Translations under genes and position numbers: made by a program
Shown here: positions 44,819 to 52,826 of the stretch, one piece after another
Position numbering within the stretch: position 1 is the first letter of the stretch
Layout of the letters: each line of letters opens with the position of its first letter
Assembly (NCBI RefSeq): GCF_900142775.1
Contig: NZ_FRCC01000001.1
Coordinates: forward strand, 372,001-436,000
Direction: 5' to 3'
Source of the DNA: Flavobacterium flevense
GTDB lineage: Bacteria; Bacteroidota; Bacteroidia; Flavobacteriales; Flavobacteriaceae
DNA length: 64,000 nt
The notes under the pieces: model-generated
The model's database searches: none
The model's input: the letters and a program-made list of their open reading frames with translations, nothing else
Told to the model about the DNA's origin: nothing

Positions 44819-46873
44819 TTAAAAACGAGACATGACTCTGCCTAGTTTTTTTGAAAAAGCACGGGTTAGTTCATTATAATCTCTAATCATCATCAAAGAC
44901 TCCATATTATCTGCATCAGGTGATATGGAGTTTTTTAATTCTTCTATAATGCGTCCTACCAGATACCATCTTAAAGTTAAAATAGTTTCGGAAACATTTT
45001 GACTTATGGTATCCTGTTTTGTTTTTGGAAAAATATTCTGTCCCTCCCAATTGTGCATAACCAATCGCTCATCTTCCATCAGAATATCAGTTACTTCCTG
45101 AGCATAATCAGCAGGCAGATGCATCAAATAGTGCTCTAAACTAAAATTATCATTCTGAAGATAATAATTAATTAAATCATTAAAAATATTACGAAACAGA
45201 GGATTCGCTAATTCTACTTCATCTTCTTGCAAACTCAGATAAATACGCTGAAAAACTTTGTATGCTTTCATTTCTGAAACATACACTATTTCACCATCCT
45301 CATTAGTTTTCATTAAAACATCTTCAAACTCTTCCGTTTTATTTCCATACAAAAGTAAAATTTCAATTATTTTACGTTCTAAACGATACAAAACATCTAC
45401 TTTTTCTGTAGTCTCGCCTGAATACCCCTGTTCTCCCGGATAATCCTCTGGCGGTCCAAATCTGGGGTCTTCGGGATCGCCTCCTGAATAACCTGTATTT
45501 TTCGGGTTCTGGTTTCTATAGACATCAAAAGGTTTTTGTTCCTGCTTTTGTTTTTTAGCAACTTCAGCAACATCTTTTTGAATCAACTGAGCTAAAGTAC
45601 TCACCAGCACCTGCTCTGAAATATCCATAATTCGGGAACATTCCTGAATATAAACTTCGCGCTGAATACGGTCCGGAATCTTTGAAATACTGGTCACCAT
45701 ATCCCGAATCAAATCGGCTTTCTTGATAGGATCATTCTTAGCTTCATCCATCAAAAGTGAAGCTTTGAACTGTATAAAATCCTTAGCGTTATTTTCTAAA
45801 TATGCAACTAAATCATCATGCGACGTTTTTTTAGCAAAACTATCCGGATCTTCTCCGTCAGGAAAAGTACAAACTTTCACATTCATTCCTTCCTCCAGAA
45901 TCAAATCGATTCCACGGACAGAAGCACGAAGTCCGGCAGCATCTCCATCAAAAAGGACTGTAATATTTCTGGTCAGTCGATTAATAAGCCTGATTTGATC
46001 GGGAGTTAAAGCAGTCCCTGAGGAAGCCACTACGTTTTCAATTCCTGCCTGATTAAACTGAATCACATCTGTATAACCTTCAACCAAAAAACAATTATTT
46101 AGCTTAGCAATAGATTGTTTAGCCTGAAAAATCCCGTATAAAACCTTACTCTTATGATAAATCTCACTTTCAGGTGAATTCAGGTATTTGGCTGCTTTTT
46201 TATCATTGGTTAAAATTCGGCCACCAAAACCTAAAATCCTTCCGGACATACTTTGAATAGGGAACATCACACGACCTTTGAAGCGGTCAAAAGGACGATC
46301 TTCTCTCGGAATAGTCAAACCCGTGCTTTCCAGAAATTCTAATTGATATCCTTTTCCTAAAGCCTCTTTAGTTAAAGCATCCCAGGTTTCCGGCGAATAT
46401 CCTAAACTGAATTTTTTAATTGTTTCGGTAGTAAACCCTCTTTCTTTAAAATAGGAAAGTCCGATAGCTTGTCCTTCTTCGGTATTTAAAAGGGTTTTAT
46501 GGAAATAATCTTTTGCAAATTCTGAAACCAGATACATACTTTCTCGTGCATCTGTATTGGCTTTTTCGGCATCCGTCAGTTCTGTTTCCTCAATCTCAAT
46601 ATTATACTTTCTGGCTAAATACCGAATAGCTTCCGGATAAGTAAAATGCGAATGTTCCATTAGGAAAGCCACCGCATTCCCTCCTTTTCCGGAGCTAAAA
46701 TCTTTCCAGATTCCTTTAGCCGGCGACACCATAAAGGATGGTGAACGTTCATCAGAAAACGGACTCAAGCCTTTAAAGTTACTTCCTGCACGTTTTAATT
46801 GCACAAAATCGCCAATAACTTCCTCAACACGGGCAGTTTCGAAAACGGTATCTATTGTAGCTTTTGAAATCAA
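44819..46873 (-). CDS. dnaG: DNA primase without zinc-finger ligands
   Basis: Synthesises RNA primers at the replication fork. The TOPRIM catalytic core is intact (NCFLVEGYTDVIQFNQAGIE with its Glu; ITVLFDGDAAGLRASVRG with Asp-x-Asp), as is the RNA polymerase domain preceding it (DRFKGRVMFPIQSMSGRILG). The N-terminal CHC2 domain is folded-looking but all four zinc ligands are replaced: Ser37 and Ser40 in GLSPFSDERSPSF, and Asp58 and Ser61 in WKDFSSGKGG, where the norm is CPFH and CFGC. The C-terminal helicase-interaction domain is present; total 684 residues. The substitutions are in a well-conserved frame, so it is not a pseudogene. Confidence 0.95.
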   Translation of the reverse strand: MISKATIDTVFETARVEEVIGDFVQLKRAGSNFKGLSPFSDERSPSFMVSPAKGIWKDFSSGKGGNAVAFLMEHSHFTYPEAIRYLARKYNIEIEETELTDAEKANTDARESMYLVSEFAKDYFHKTLLNTEEGQAIGLSYFKERGFTTETIKKFSLGYSPETWDALTKEALGKGYQLEFLESTGLTIPREDRPFDRFKGRVMFPIQSMSGRILGFGGRILTNDKKAAKYLNSPESEIYHKSKVLYGIFQAKQSIAKLNNCFLVEGYTDVIQFNQAGIENVVASSGTALTPDQIRLINRLTRNITVLFDGDAAGLRASVRGIDLILEEGMNVKVCTFPDGEDPDSFAKKTSHDDLVAYLENNAKDFIQFKASLLMDEAKNDPIKKADLIRDMVTSISKIPDRIQREVYIQECSRIMDISEQVLVSTLAQLIQKDVAEVAKKQKQEQKPFDVYRNQNPKNTGYSGGDPEDPRFGPPEDYPGEQGYSGETTEKVDVLYRLERKIIEILLLYGNKTEEFEDVLMKTNEDGEIVYVSEMKAYKVFQRIYLSLQEDEVELANPLFRNIFNDLINYYLQNDNFSLEHYLMHLPADYAQEVTDILMEDERLVMHNWEGQNIFPKTKQDTISQNVSETILTLRWYLVGRIIEELKNSISPDADNMESLMMIRDYNELTRAFSKKLGRVMSRF

Positions 46874-46899
46874 TTTTTAAAATATAAAGTTGGAAAGCA

Positions 46900-47005
46900 T
46901 CAAAGATACAATATCAATGGCAATGGTAATAGCAATTTTCAATTTCAATACATTTTTTAAATTTGTTTATTTGATATTGCAATTGATTTTTGACATTGCT
47001 ATTTC
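46900..47005. repeat. CAATNN repeat region between the barrel-protein gene and dnaG
   Basis: The left arm contains ATCAATGGCAATGGTAATAG and CAATTTTCAATTTCAATAC; the right arm has GATATTGCAATTGAT and GACATTGCTATTTC, inverted relative to the left. It lies just 3' of the barrel-protein stop on the minus strand, as in the other two copies. Confidence 0.65.
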
Positions 47006-47008
47006 TTA

Positions 47009-48601
47009 TCAATTAAAATCAAATCGTAATCCTAAAGAAACATTGTTTTGCTTCACCGTGTTATCTTTAAACAACGGATTCAAATCGTATTTTAAATACA
47101 AACTAGTTGCTTTATAACCTACATAAGTACTCAATCCGTATATAAAATCATTGGTATTAAAATCTCCTTTGGTCACTTCTCTTGATTTATAACCGTCAAT
47201 ATCATATTTAAGAATTTGTTTTGATTTTAAGTTTGTTCCTATATAGCCTCCCACTCCCAATCTGAAACTATTATGTGAGTTAAAATAGGTTTTGCCTTCT
47301 TTAATTGTTGGTTTTGTAAAATCAAATTCTAAATGTATTGGAATAACTACGTTTACATTTCGAAAACGAGAATCTTTTAAACCAACTGGATTAATTACAA
47401 GATCCGTCTGATTGCCATTTACTTGAAAATTACGATTATCTGTTGGTCGCAAATTATTATACATTAATGATAAACCGTATTTAGCATGCAATAAATTATC
47501 GTTTTTTAATATTCTGGTATTATAGGTCAATCCCCATTCATAAAAATGCGATCTCAAGTATTTAAAATCAGAATTTTCAACTGTACCATCAGTATTTAGA
47601 TTATTGGCTCCGATAGCAAAAACAACCTGACTTGTTGTACGTTTTATATGCCGTTTTAATTTATCCTCTTCACCATTGTAAACCTTCATTGAAGCAAGAT
47701 TAATCTCTCTACTGTCATCAAAAGAACCATTATTACTTCCTAAAATTAACGTACCTCCTTTCTTTTTATGATCAACTTCTTCGAAAACCTTTCCATCTAC
47801 CTTATCCTGAACTAATTGATTCAGTTTTTCTTGTTCAACAGCAACTTTCGTTTCAATATTAGTGGCATGCTCTTGTGCTTTTTTCAATTTGAGTTCTGCT
47901 GCTTTTTCTTTAGAAATTATTCCTTCTTCAATTTCTTTATCTATTGAACTTACTTCAGCTTTTAGAGCACTTTTCTCCTCATCTGTTATTCTTTTAATTT
48001 CATTACCAATTGCTTTGGCTTTGGCCTCAAATGATAATACTTTATTTTCTCTTCCTTTATTTATCCCCGTTTCAGGAACAGTATCATCAACAATTTCGAA
48101 CTTTACATCCTTAAACCAAACTTGACCAGTTCCTGCTAATAAAACGCCATAAGAAATGGATGTTGCTTCAACAGGAACAAATAAAACAATTTCGTATTTT
48201 ACCCAATCAGATGTTCCTTTTATAGGCCTTTTCTCCATATTATCAAAAGCAAGAACATTACTATCATAATAATCGACACGCATCCAAAGTCCAGCCCAGG
48301 ATTTTACATTTTCATTTTTTACATAAGCCGTCATTTTAACTGTTTTTCCTAGATACAAATCCGGTTTAGTCGTTTTCATAAGTGTTCCAAAACCATCAAT
48401 TTTACTTTTAACAGATTTAATAGTCAAGATATCTTCATTACTGAATTCAACGTTTTTTTCAAGACTCATCTCATATTCTGGCTGTTCAGCTTGCCAATAT
48501 CCCCAATCTAAAACTTTTTTATAACTTCCTTTTTTTTGGGCATTCAGATTCGTCGCAAAAGCAAACGATATTATTAGTATAAATAAAATATATTTTTGCA
48601 T
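47009..48601 (-). CDS. Outer-membrane barrel protein with jelly-roll and coiled-coil regions
   Basis: A 530-residue exported protein of unknown function. Residues 1-21 are a signal peptide (ending TNLNAQ). Residues 25-175 look like a carbohydrate-binding-like jelly roll (GTLMKTTKPDLYLGKTVKMT, SWAGLWMRVDYYD, GTSDWVKYEIVLFVP, SYGVLLAGTGQVWFKDVKFE). Residues 185-275 are Lys/Glu/Ala-rich and should form a coiled coil. From about 290 the sequence alternates in beta strands (SFRLGVGGYIGTN, FIYGLSTYVGYKATSLYLKY) and ends in NVSLGLRFDFN, with a terminal aromatic residue typical of outer-membrane barrels. It is the third gene after an ECF sigma and its presumed anti-sigma, suggesting it is their target or sensor. 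Confidence 0.75.
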   Translation of the reverse strand: MQKYILFILIISFAFATNLNAQKKGSYKKVLDWGYWQAEQPEYEMSLEKNVEFSNEDILTIKSVKSKIDGFGTLMKTTKPDLYLGKTVKMTAYVKNENVKSWAGLWMRVDYYDSNVLAFDNMEKRPIKGTSDWVKYEIVLFVPVEATSISYGVLLAGTGQVWFKDVKFEIVDDTVPETGINKGRENKVLSFEAKAKAIGNEIKRITDEEKSALKAEVSSIDKEIEEGIISKEKAAELKLKKAQEHATNIETKVAVEQEKLNQLVQDKVDGKVFEEVDHKKKGGTLILGSNNGSFDDSREINLASMKVYNGEEDKLKRHIKRTTSQVVFAIGANNLNTDGTVENSDFKYLRSHFYEWGLTYNTRILKNDNLLHAKYGLSLMYNNLRPTDNRNFQVNGNQTDLVINPVGLKDSRFRNVNVVIPIHLEFDFTKPTIKEGKTYFNSHNSFRLGVGGYIGTNLKSKQILKYDIDGYKSREVTKGDFNTNDFIYGLSTYVGYKATSLYLKYDLNPLFKDNTVKQNNVSLGLRFDFN

Positions 48602-48633
48602 GATTTACATTTTTGATTATTTATTAATTCTTA

Positions 48634-49350
48634 TTAGTCTTTGTAATTTCTATTAACTAAAACTGTTCTTATAGTCTTAAAATTTTTATTCAATCTGTTT
48701 AATGCAGATTCTTTAAAAGACTGATTCAATTCAGTTTCAACATTTGATAGTAGAATGTTTGGGTTTACAGAAACAGCTTTAGTTGTATTTATCATTGTTT
48801 CATCAGCCGATTCAAATTTAGTATTACTGATTTCTGCTAATAATTTTTCTGCTGAAACGTATTTATTCTTAGCTAATGACATATTATTTTCAGATGAAAT
48901 CATAGTATCTTTTTTCTTGTATGGATCATTAATAGAAATTTTAGCTGTTTGATTTTGATTCACACTCTTTTCTGCAATCTTTGATTTTTGTCTTAAATCA
49001 GTAAGCTTATTATTCATTCTCACCGACTTTTTGTTAGAAAAGGACTCCTCTTTAATTTTTAAATTAGTAGAATCCAAAAGTATACTTTCAGATTTAGGAA
49101 CAACCGGATGCTGAATTACAATTCCATTTTTCTGAGTTTGAATTGGACTTTCTTTTAAGTTAAAATAGGCTGTTCCAATTAAAAATAAAGCTGTAAAACT
49201 TGCCGCCACATACAACCAGGGAAATTTAGTTTTTGGCTTTTCTGTTGCCAAAAGCATAGCATCGAGTTTTGTCCAAGCCATTTCAGAGGGTTTGATTTCA
49301 CGAGAATTCAATTGTTCCCTAAATTGCGTTTCTAATTTATTCGGTTCCAT
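48634..49350 (-). CDS. Putative anti-sigma factor (single-pass membrane protein)
   Basis: A 238-residue protein. Residues 1-35 are a helical cytoplasmic stretch (KLETQFREQLNSREIKPSE), residues 44-61 a single transmembrane helix (PWLYVAASFTALFLIGTAYF), and the rest is a polar, Ser/Asn/Lys-rich periplasmic part without cysteine. It starts inside the 3' end of the ECF sigma gene (14-bp overlap), the usual place for a cognate anti-sigma factor. No known anti-sigma domain such as ZAS is seen, so the call is from position and topology. Confidence 0.65.
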   Translation of the reverse strand: MEPNKLETQFREQLNSREIKPSEMAWTKLDAMLLATEKPKTKFPWLYVAASFTALFLIGTAYFNLKESPIQTQKNGIVIQHPVVPKSESILLDSTNLKIKEESFSNKKSVRMNNKLTDLRQKSKIAEKSVNQNQTAKISINDPYKKKDTMISSENNMSLAKNKYVSAEKLLAEISNTKFESADETMINTTKAVSVNPNILLSNVETELNQSFKESALNRLNKNFKTIRTVLVNRNYKD

Positions 49351-49906
49351 TGCTATACTTTTTCAACTTATTAATTTGTCCCTTCAACACTTTTCTGGCA
49401 TGCGACAACTGCGATTTAGACGTCCCTTCGCTAATTCCTAACATACTGGCAATTTCCTGATGTTTATAGCCTTCGATAGCATACAAATTGAAAACTACTT
49501 TATAACCATCCGGTAAACTGTCTATCAAAAACTGAATATCAGCTACTGAAAACTGACTTTCAATAGCATCAAAACTTTCCTCATCGCGTCCAATGACGAA
49601 ATCATCTTCGATATACTTCAATTTTTTGTGAACCCTGATAAATGAAATACATTCGTTTACCATAATTCGCCTTATCCAGCCTTCGAAACTTCCTTTGAAT
49701 TGAAAATTCTTCAAATTGGTAAACACCTTCATAAAAGCAGTTATCATGATATCTTCGGCCTGATGAATGTCTTTTATGTATTGTCGGCAAACACTTAACA
49801 TTTTTGGTGAAAACTGACTATAAATTTTTTGCTGAGCTTGTCGATTGTTCTCGACCGCTAACCGGATTAGTTCATTTTCCTGCTGATGTAAGTTGATTAC
49901 TTTCAA
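49337..49906 (-). CDS. ECF-type RNA polymerase sigma factor
   Basis: A 189-residue sigma-70 family member of the extracytoplasmic function class. Region 2 includes QQKIYSQFSPKMLSVCRQYI, AEDIMITAFMKVFTNLKNFQ and FEGWIRRIMVNECISFIR; region 4 includes YKVVFNLYAIEGYKHQEIAS and MLGISEGTSKSQLSHARKVL. There is no region 3. Encoded with a membrane protein and an outer-membrane barrel protein downstream, it probably senses envelope or surface stress. Confidence 0.93.
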   Translation of the reverse strand: MKVINLHQQENELIRLAVENNRQAQQKIYSQFSPKMLSVCRQYIKDIHQAEDIMITAFMKVFTNLKNFQFKGSFEGWIRRIMVNECISFIRVHKKLKYIEDDFVIGRDEESFDAIESQFSVADIQFLIDSLPDGYKVVFNLYAIEGYKHQEIASMLGISEGTSKSQLSHARKVLKGQINKLKKYSNGTE

Positions 49907-49969
49907 TTTTTATAAAGTGTTTCTATTAGCAAGACGATTGTCGATGTAAAAAGGTTGTATGAGGAAGAA

Positions 49970-50092
49970 AAAAAAATCAATTCAATTTCAAAAATCAATG
50001 GCAATGGCAATAAAAATTTTAAATAGTAATAGCCATGAAAAAATCAACACCTTTTAAATGGAATTGATTTTTTGTTATTGCTATTGAAATTG
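49970..50092. repeat. CAATNN repeat region between polyprenyl synthase and ECF sigma genes
   Basis: Plus-strand left arm TCAATTTCAAAAATCAATGG then CAATGGCAAT; right arm TTGTTATTGCTATTGAAATT. The arms are inverted. The region begins directly at the stop codon of the polyprenyl synthase on the minus strand. Confidence 0.65.
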
Positions 50093-51070
50093 TTATTTTT
50101 TTCTTTCGATAACATAATTCACCATCAAAGTCAGGGCTTCTTTGAATTCGGAATGCGGGTAATGATCCAGAAGCTGAAGTGCTTCCTGCTGAAATTCGAT
50201 CATTTTATTTTCGGCGTAAGCCAAACCATTATTATCTTTCACAAAAGCAATCACTTCTTTAACGCGTTTCTTGTCTTTGTTATGATTTTTTATGGAATTA
50301 ATGAGCCATGATTTTTCTTTTTTGGAACAAGTATTCAAAACATGAATTAATGGCAACGTCATTTTTTGTTCTTTGATGTCAATCCCTGTTGGTTTCCCAA
50401 TAGCATCCTCCGTATAATCAAACAAATCGTCTTTTATTTGAAAAGCCATACCGATGAGTTCACCAAATTTTCGCATATTCTCCACCTGAACGGTATCGTC
50501 AGAGACTGATTTAGCACCCAAAGCACAACAGGCAGCAATAAGTGTGGCTGTTTTTTTTCGAATAATTTCATAGTAAATTGCTTCGGTGATATCAAGTCTT
50601 CGGGCTTTTTCGATTTGGAGTAATTCCCCTTCGCTCATTTCGCGAACAGCGACAGAAATAATTTGAAGTAAATCAAAATCGCCATTATCTATAGAAAGCA
50701 GCAGTCCTTTTGACAATAAATAATCACCCACAAGAACAGCAATTTTATTTTTCCAGAGTGCATTGATTGAGAAAAATCCGCGACGACGATTACTGTCATC
50801 CACCACATCATCATGCACTAAAGTTGCCGTATGAATTAGTTCAATTACCGATGCTCCACGATACGTCCTTTCGTTAACAGTACCGCCAGAAATCATTTTA
50901 GCAGTCAGAAAAACAAACATCGGACGCATTTGTTTCCCTTTTCGGTTTACTATGTAATAAGTGATTCGGTTTAACAACGCCACTTGTGAAGACATCGATT
51001 CATAGAACTTTTTTTCAAAAAGTTCCATTTCTTTCAGGATGGGCTGTTTTATTTGAGAAGTAACATTCAT
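50093..51070 (-). CDS. Polyprenyl diphosphate synthase
   Basis: Trans-prenyltransferase making a long isoprenoid diphosphate, probably the menaquinone side chain. The first aspartate-rich motif is in TATLVHDDVVDDSNRRRG (about 87-104); the second is QIKDDLFDYTEDAIGKPTG, followed by GIDIKEQKMTLPLIHVL. The region before the first motif has small residues, consistent with a long-chain product, although chain length cannot be fixed by eye. At 325 residues it is full length. It stands between rlmN (upstream) and the repeat region before the ECF gene. Confidence 0.92.
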   Translation of the reverse strand: MNVTSQIKQPILKEMELFEKKFYESMSSQVALLNRITYYIVNRKGKQMRPMFVFLTAKMISGGTVNERTYRGASVIELIHTATLVHDDVVDDSNRRRGFFSINALWKNKIAVLVGDYLLSKGLLLSIDNGDFDLLQIISVAVREMSEGELLQIEKARRLDITEAIYYEIIRKKTATLIAACCALGAKSVSDDTVQVENMRKFGELIGMAFQIKDDLFDYTEDAIGKPTGIDIKEQKMTLPLIHVLNTCSKKEKSWLINSIKNHNKDKKRVKEVIAFVKDNNGLAYAENKMIEFQQEALQLLDHYPHSEFKEALTLMVNYVIERKK

Positions 51071-51134
51071 TCGAGTCCAAATATACTGTTTTCCGAATAA
51101 AAAAACAGCAATTTTTAAAACGGAAAGTGGTTTT

Positions 51135-52172
51135 TTATGCTTCTTTATTGGCTAATTGTCCACAAGCGGCATCAATATCTTTACCGCGGCTTCTCCTTAC
51201 TTTTACCACAATACCAATTGATTCTAAAGCTTTAATATAGGCATTAATTGATTCTTCCGAAGCTTGTTGAAATTCGCCATCATCAATAGGATTGTATTCG
51301 ATCAGGTTCACTTTGCAAGGCACATATTTACAAAATTTCACTAATGCATCTATCGAAGCCTTATCATCATTGATCCCTTTCCAGACTACATATTCATAGG
51401 AAACTTTACTTTTAGTTTTTTTATACCAATATTCTAATGCTTCCCGTAAATCAGCTAATGGAAAATTTTTACTAAAAGGCATAATACGGGCTCTGATTTC
51501 ATCAATGGCAGAATGGAGAGAAACTGCTAACTTGAATTTTACCTCATCATCGGCCATTTTCTTTATAATTTTAGGAATTCCTGAAGTCGAAACCATAATA
51601 CGCTTTGGGGACATTCCCAGTCCTTCTTCCGAAGTAATCATTGTAATTGCTTTGATGACATTATTGTAATTCATCAGCGGCTCACCCATTCCCATAAAAA
51701 CAATATTAGACAACGGATGATTGTAATACAAACGACTTTCTCTGTCTATAGCAATAACCTGATCATAAATTTCGGCAGGTTCCAGATTTCGCATTCTCTT
51801 TAATCGGGCTGTAGCACAAAAATTACAATCTAAACTACAACCTACCTGACTGGAAACACAAGCAGTAGTGCGGGTTTGAGTAGGAATCAAAACAGATTCT
51901 ACTACCAAACCATCATGCAATCGGACGGCATTTTTTACTGTTCCGTCTTCTGAACGTTGCATCGTATCAACCTTGATATGATTAATTACAAAGTTATTTT
52001 CCAGCATGGCACGGGTTTCTTTAGAAATGTTAGTCATATCCTCAAAACTGTGTGCTCCTTTACTCCACAACCATTCATAAACCTGATTACCACGAAAGGC
52101 TTTATCCTTATTAGCAACAAAAAAATTGCGTATTTCTTCTTTAGATAAGGCTCGTATGTCTTTTTTCTCCAT
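51135..52172 (-). CDS. rlmN: Dual-specificity 23S rRNA/tRNA adenine-C2 methyltransferase
   Basis: Radical-SAM enzyme methylating A2503 of 23S rRNA and A37 of some tRNAs. The cluster motif is CSLDCNFCATARLKRMRNL (about 110-128). Conserved SAM and catalytic segments are NIVFMGMGEPLMNYNNVIKA, RIMVSTSGIPKII and LAVSLHSAIDEIR. The methyl-carrying cysteine is near the C-terminus in DIDAACGQL. About 345 residues. A start two codons earlier (52178) is possible, but the promoter box at 52183-52190 puts the transcript start next to 52177, so MEKKDIRAL is chosen; the mRNA leader would then be very short. Confidence 0.95.
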   Translation of the reverse strand: MEKKDIRALSKEEIRNFFVANKDKAFRGNQVYEWLWSKGAHSFEDMTNISKETRAMLENNFVINHIKVDTMQRSEDGTVKNAVRLHDGLVVESVLIPTQTRTTACVSSQVGCSLDCNFCATARLKRMRNLEPAEIYDQVIAIDRESRLYYNHPLSNIVFMGMGEPLMNYNNVIKAITMITSEEGLGMSPKRIMVSTSGIPKIIKKMADDEVKFKLAVSLHSAIDEIRARIMPFSKNFPLADLREALEYWYKKTKSKVSYEYVVWKGINDDKASIDALVKFCKYVPCKVNLIEYNPIDDGEFQQASEESINAYIKALESIGIVVKVRRSRGKDIDAACGQLANKEA

Positions 52173-52182
52173 TTGCATGCTG

Positions 52183-52190
52183 CAAAGTTA
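52183..52190 (-). promoter_or_regulatory. -7 element of the rlmN promoter
   Basis: On the minus strand TAACTTTG (52190-52183) matches TAnnTTTG and sits 10 bp before the chosen ATG. No -33 TTG at the right spacing. Confidence 0.5.
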
Positions 52191-52242
52191 ATGACAATTT
52201 TGAATTATAAGGAATTTTTCTATCCTTCAAAATTATATTTTG

Positions 52243-52250
52243 TAACTTTG
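52243..52250 (+). promoter_or_regulatory. -7 element of the toxin-antitoxin promoter
   Basis: TAACTTTG matches TAnnTTTG and lies 20 bp before the antitoxin ATG. No convincing -33 TTG. Confidence 0.5.
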
Positions 52251-52270
52251 TTTTTGTAAAATAACAGGTT

Positions 52271-52564
52271 ATGGGACTTCCGGAATTAAAACAAAAAATT
52301 CAATTGCAAATTGAAAATGCTGACGAACGTTTATTACGTATCGTTTCGTCTGTTTGTGATAATTATTTGAATGAAGAGACCGTTCTTGAAACTGCTAAAA
52401 ATTCTGTATCAGAACCTATTGTTGCTTACGATACCACTGGAAAACCTTTGACATTAGAACAATATAATAAAGAAATCGACAAAGGAATTGACGATTTTAA
52501 TAATGGAAGATTTATTTCGCAAGATGATTTAGAAAACGAAATAGATAGCTGGTATAATGAATAA
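52271..52564 (+). CDS. Putative antitoxin of a RelE/ParE-type pair
   Basis: A 97-residue acidic protein. The N-terminal half is helical (PELKQKIQLQIENADERLLR), the second half contains PLTLEQYNKEIDKGIDDF, then NNGRFISQDDLENEIDSW, a pattern typical of Bacteroidota antitoxins whose C-terminal helix wraps the toxin. There is no clear DNA-binding motif in the first 60 residues. The toxin gene overlaps its end by 8 bp. The call rests on the pairing and the typical antitoxin C-terminus. Confidence 0.8.
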   Translation: MGLPELKQKIQLQIENADERLLRIVSSVCDNYLNEETVLETAKNSVSEPIVAYDTTGKPLTLEQYNKEIDKGIDDFNNGRFISQDDLENEIDSWYNE

Positions 52565-52826
52565 ATTTAGAATAATTTGGTCATTAGAATCCAAATCAGA
52601 TTTAAATAAAATTAAAAATAATATTTCTAAATCCAAATTAAAAAACATTGTGATAGCCCCTAAACAAATTGTTTTCCCTGAACAATTTCAAATTGATGAA
52701 TATCGAAAAGATTGCAGAAGAATAATTGAAGGTAATTACAAAATTTTATACCAATTTGAAAACCAAGAAATTAGAATAATTAAAGTTTTCAATTCTCTAC
52801 ACGACCCTATAAAAAGTTTAAAATAA
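52557..52826 (+). CDS. RelE/ParE-superfamily toxin
   Basis: An 89-residue basic protein of the RelE/ParE fold. The start NKFRIIWSLESKSDLNKI, the strand KQIVFPEQFQIDEYRKDC followed by RRIIEGNYKILYQFE, and the end IRIIKVFNSLHDPIKSLK match the ParE-like type of Bacteroidota, with Arg residues in the CRRIIEGNYK strand where ribonuclease or gyrase-poison activity resides. The target, mRNA or gyrase, cannot be decided. Its stop overlaps the start of the O-methyltransferase gene (TAATG). Confidence 0.87.
   Translation: MNKFRIIWSLESKSDLNKIKNNISKSKLKNIVIAPKQIVFPEQFQIDEYRKDCRRIIEGNYKILYQFENQEIRIIKVFNSLHDPIKSLK

Noticed and set aside
44819..46873. dnaG as a decaying gene because of lost zinc ligands
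   Set aside because: The frame is intact, the catalytic motifs are complete and it is the only primase candidate here; the change looks like a lineage trait.
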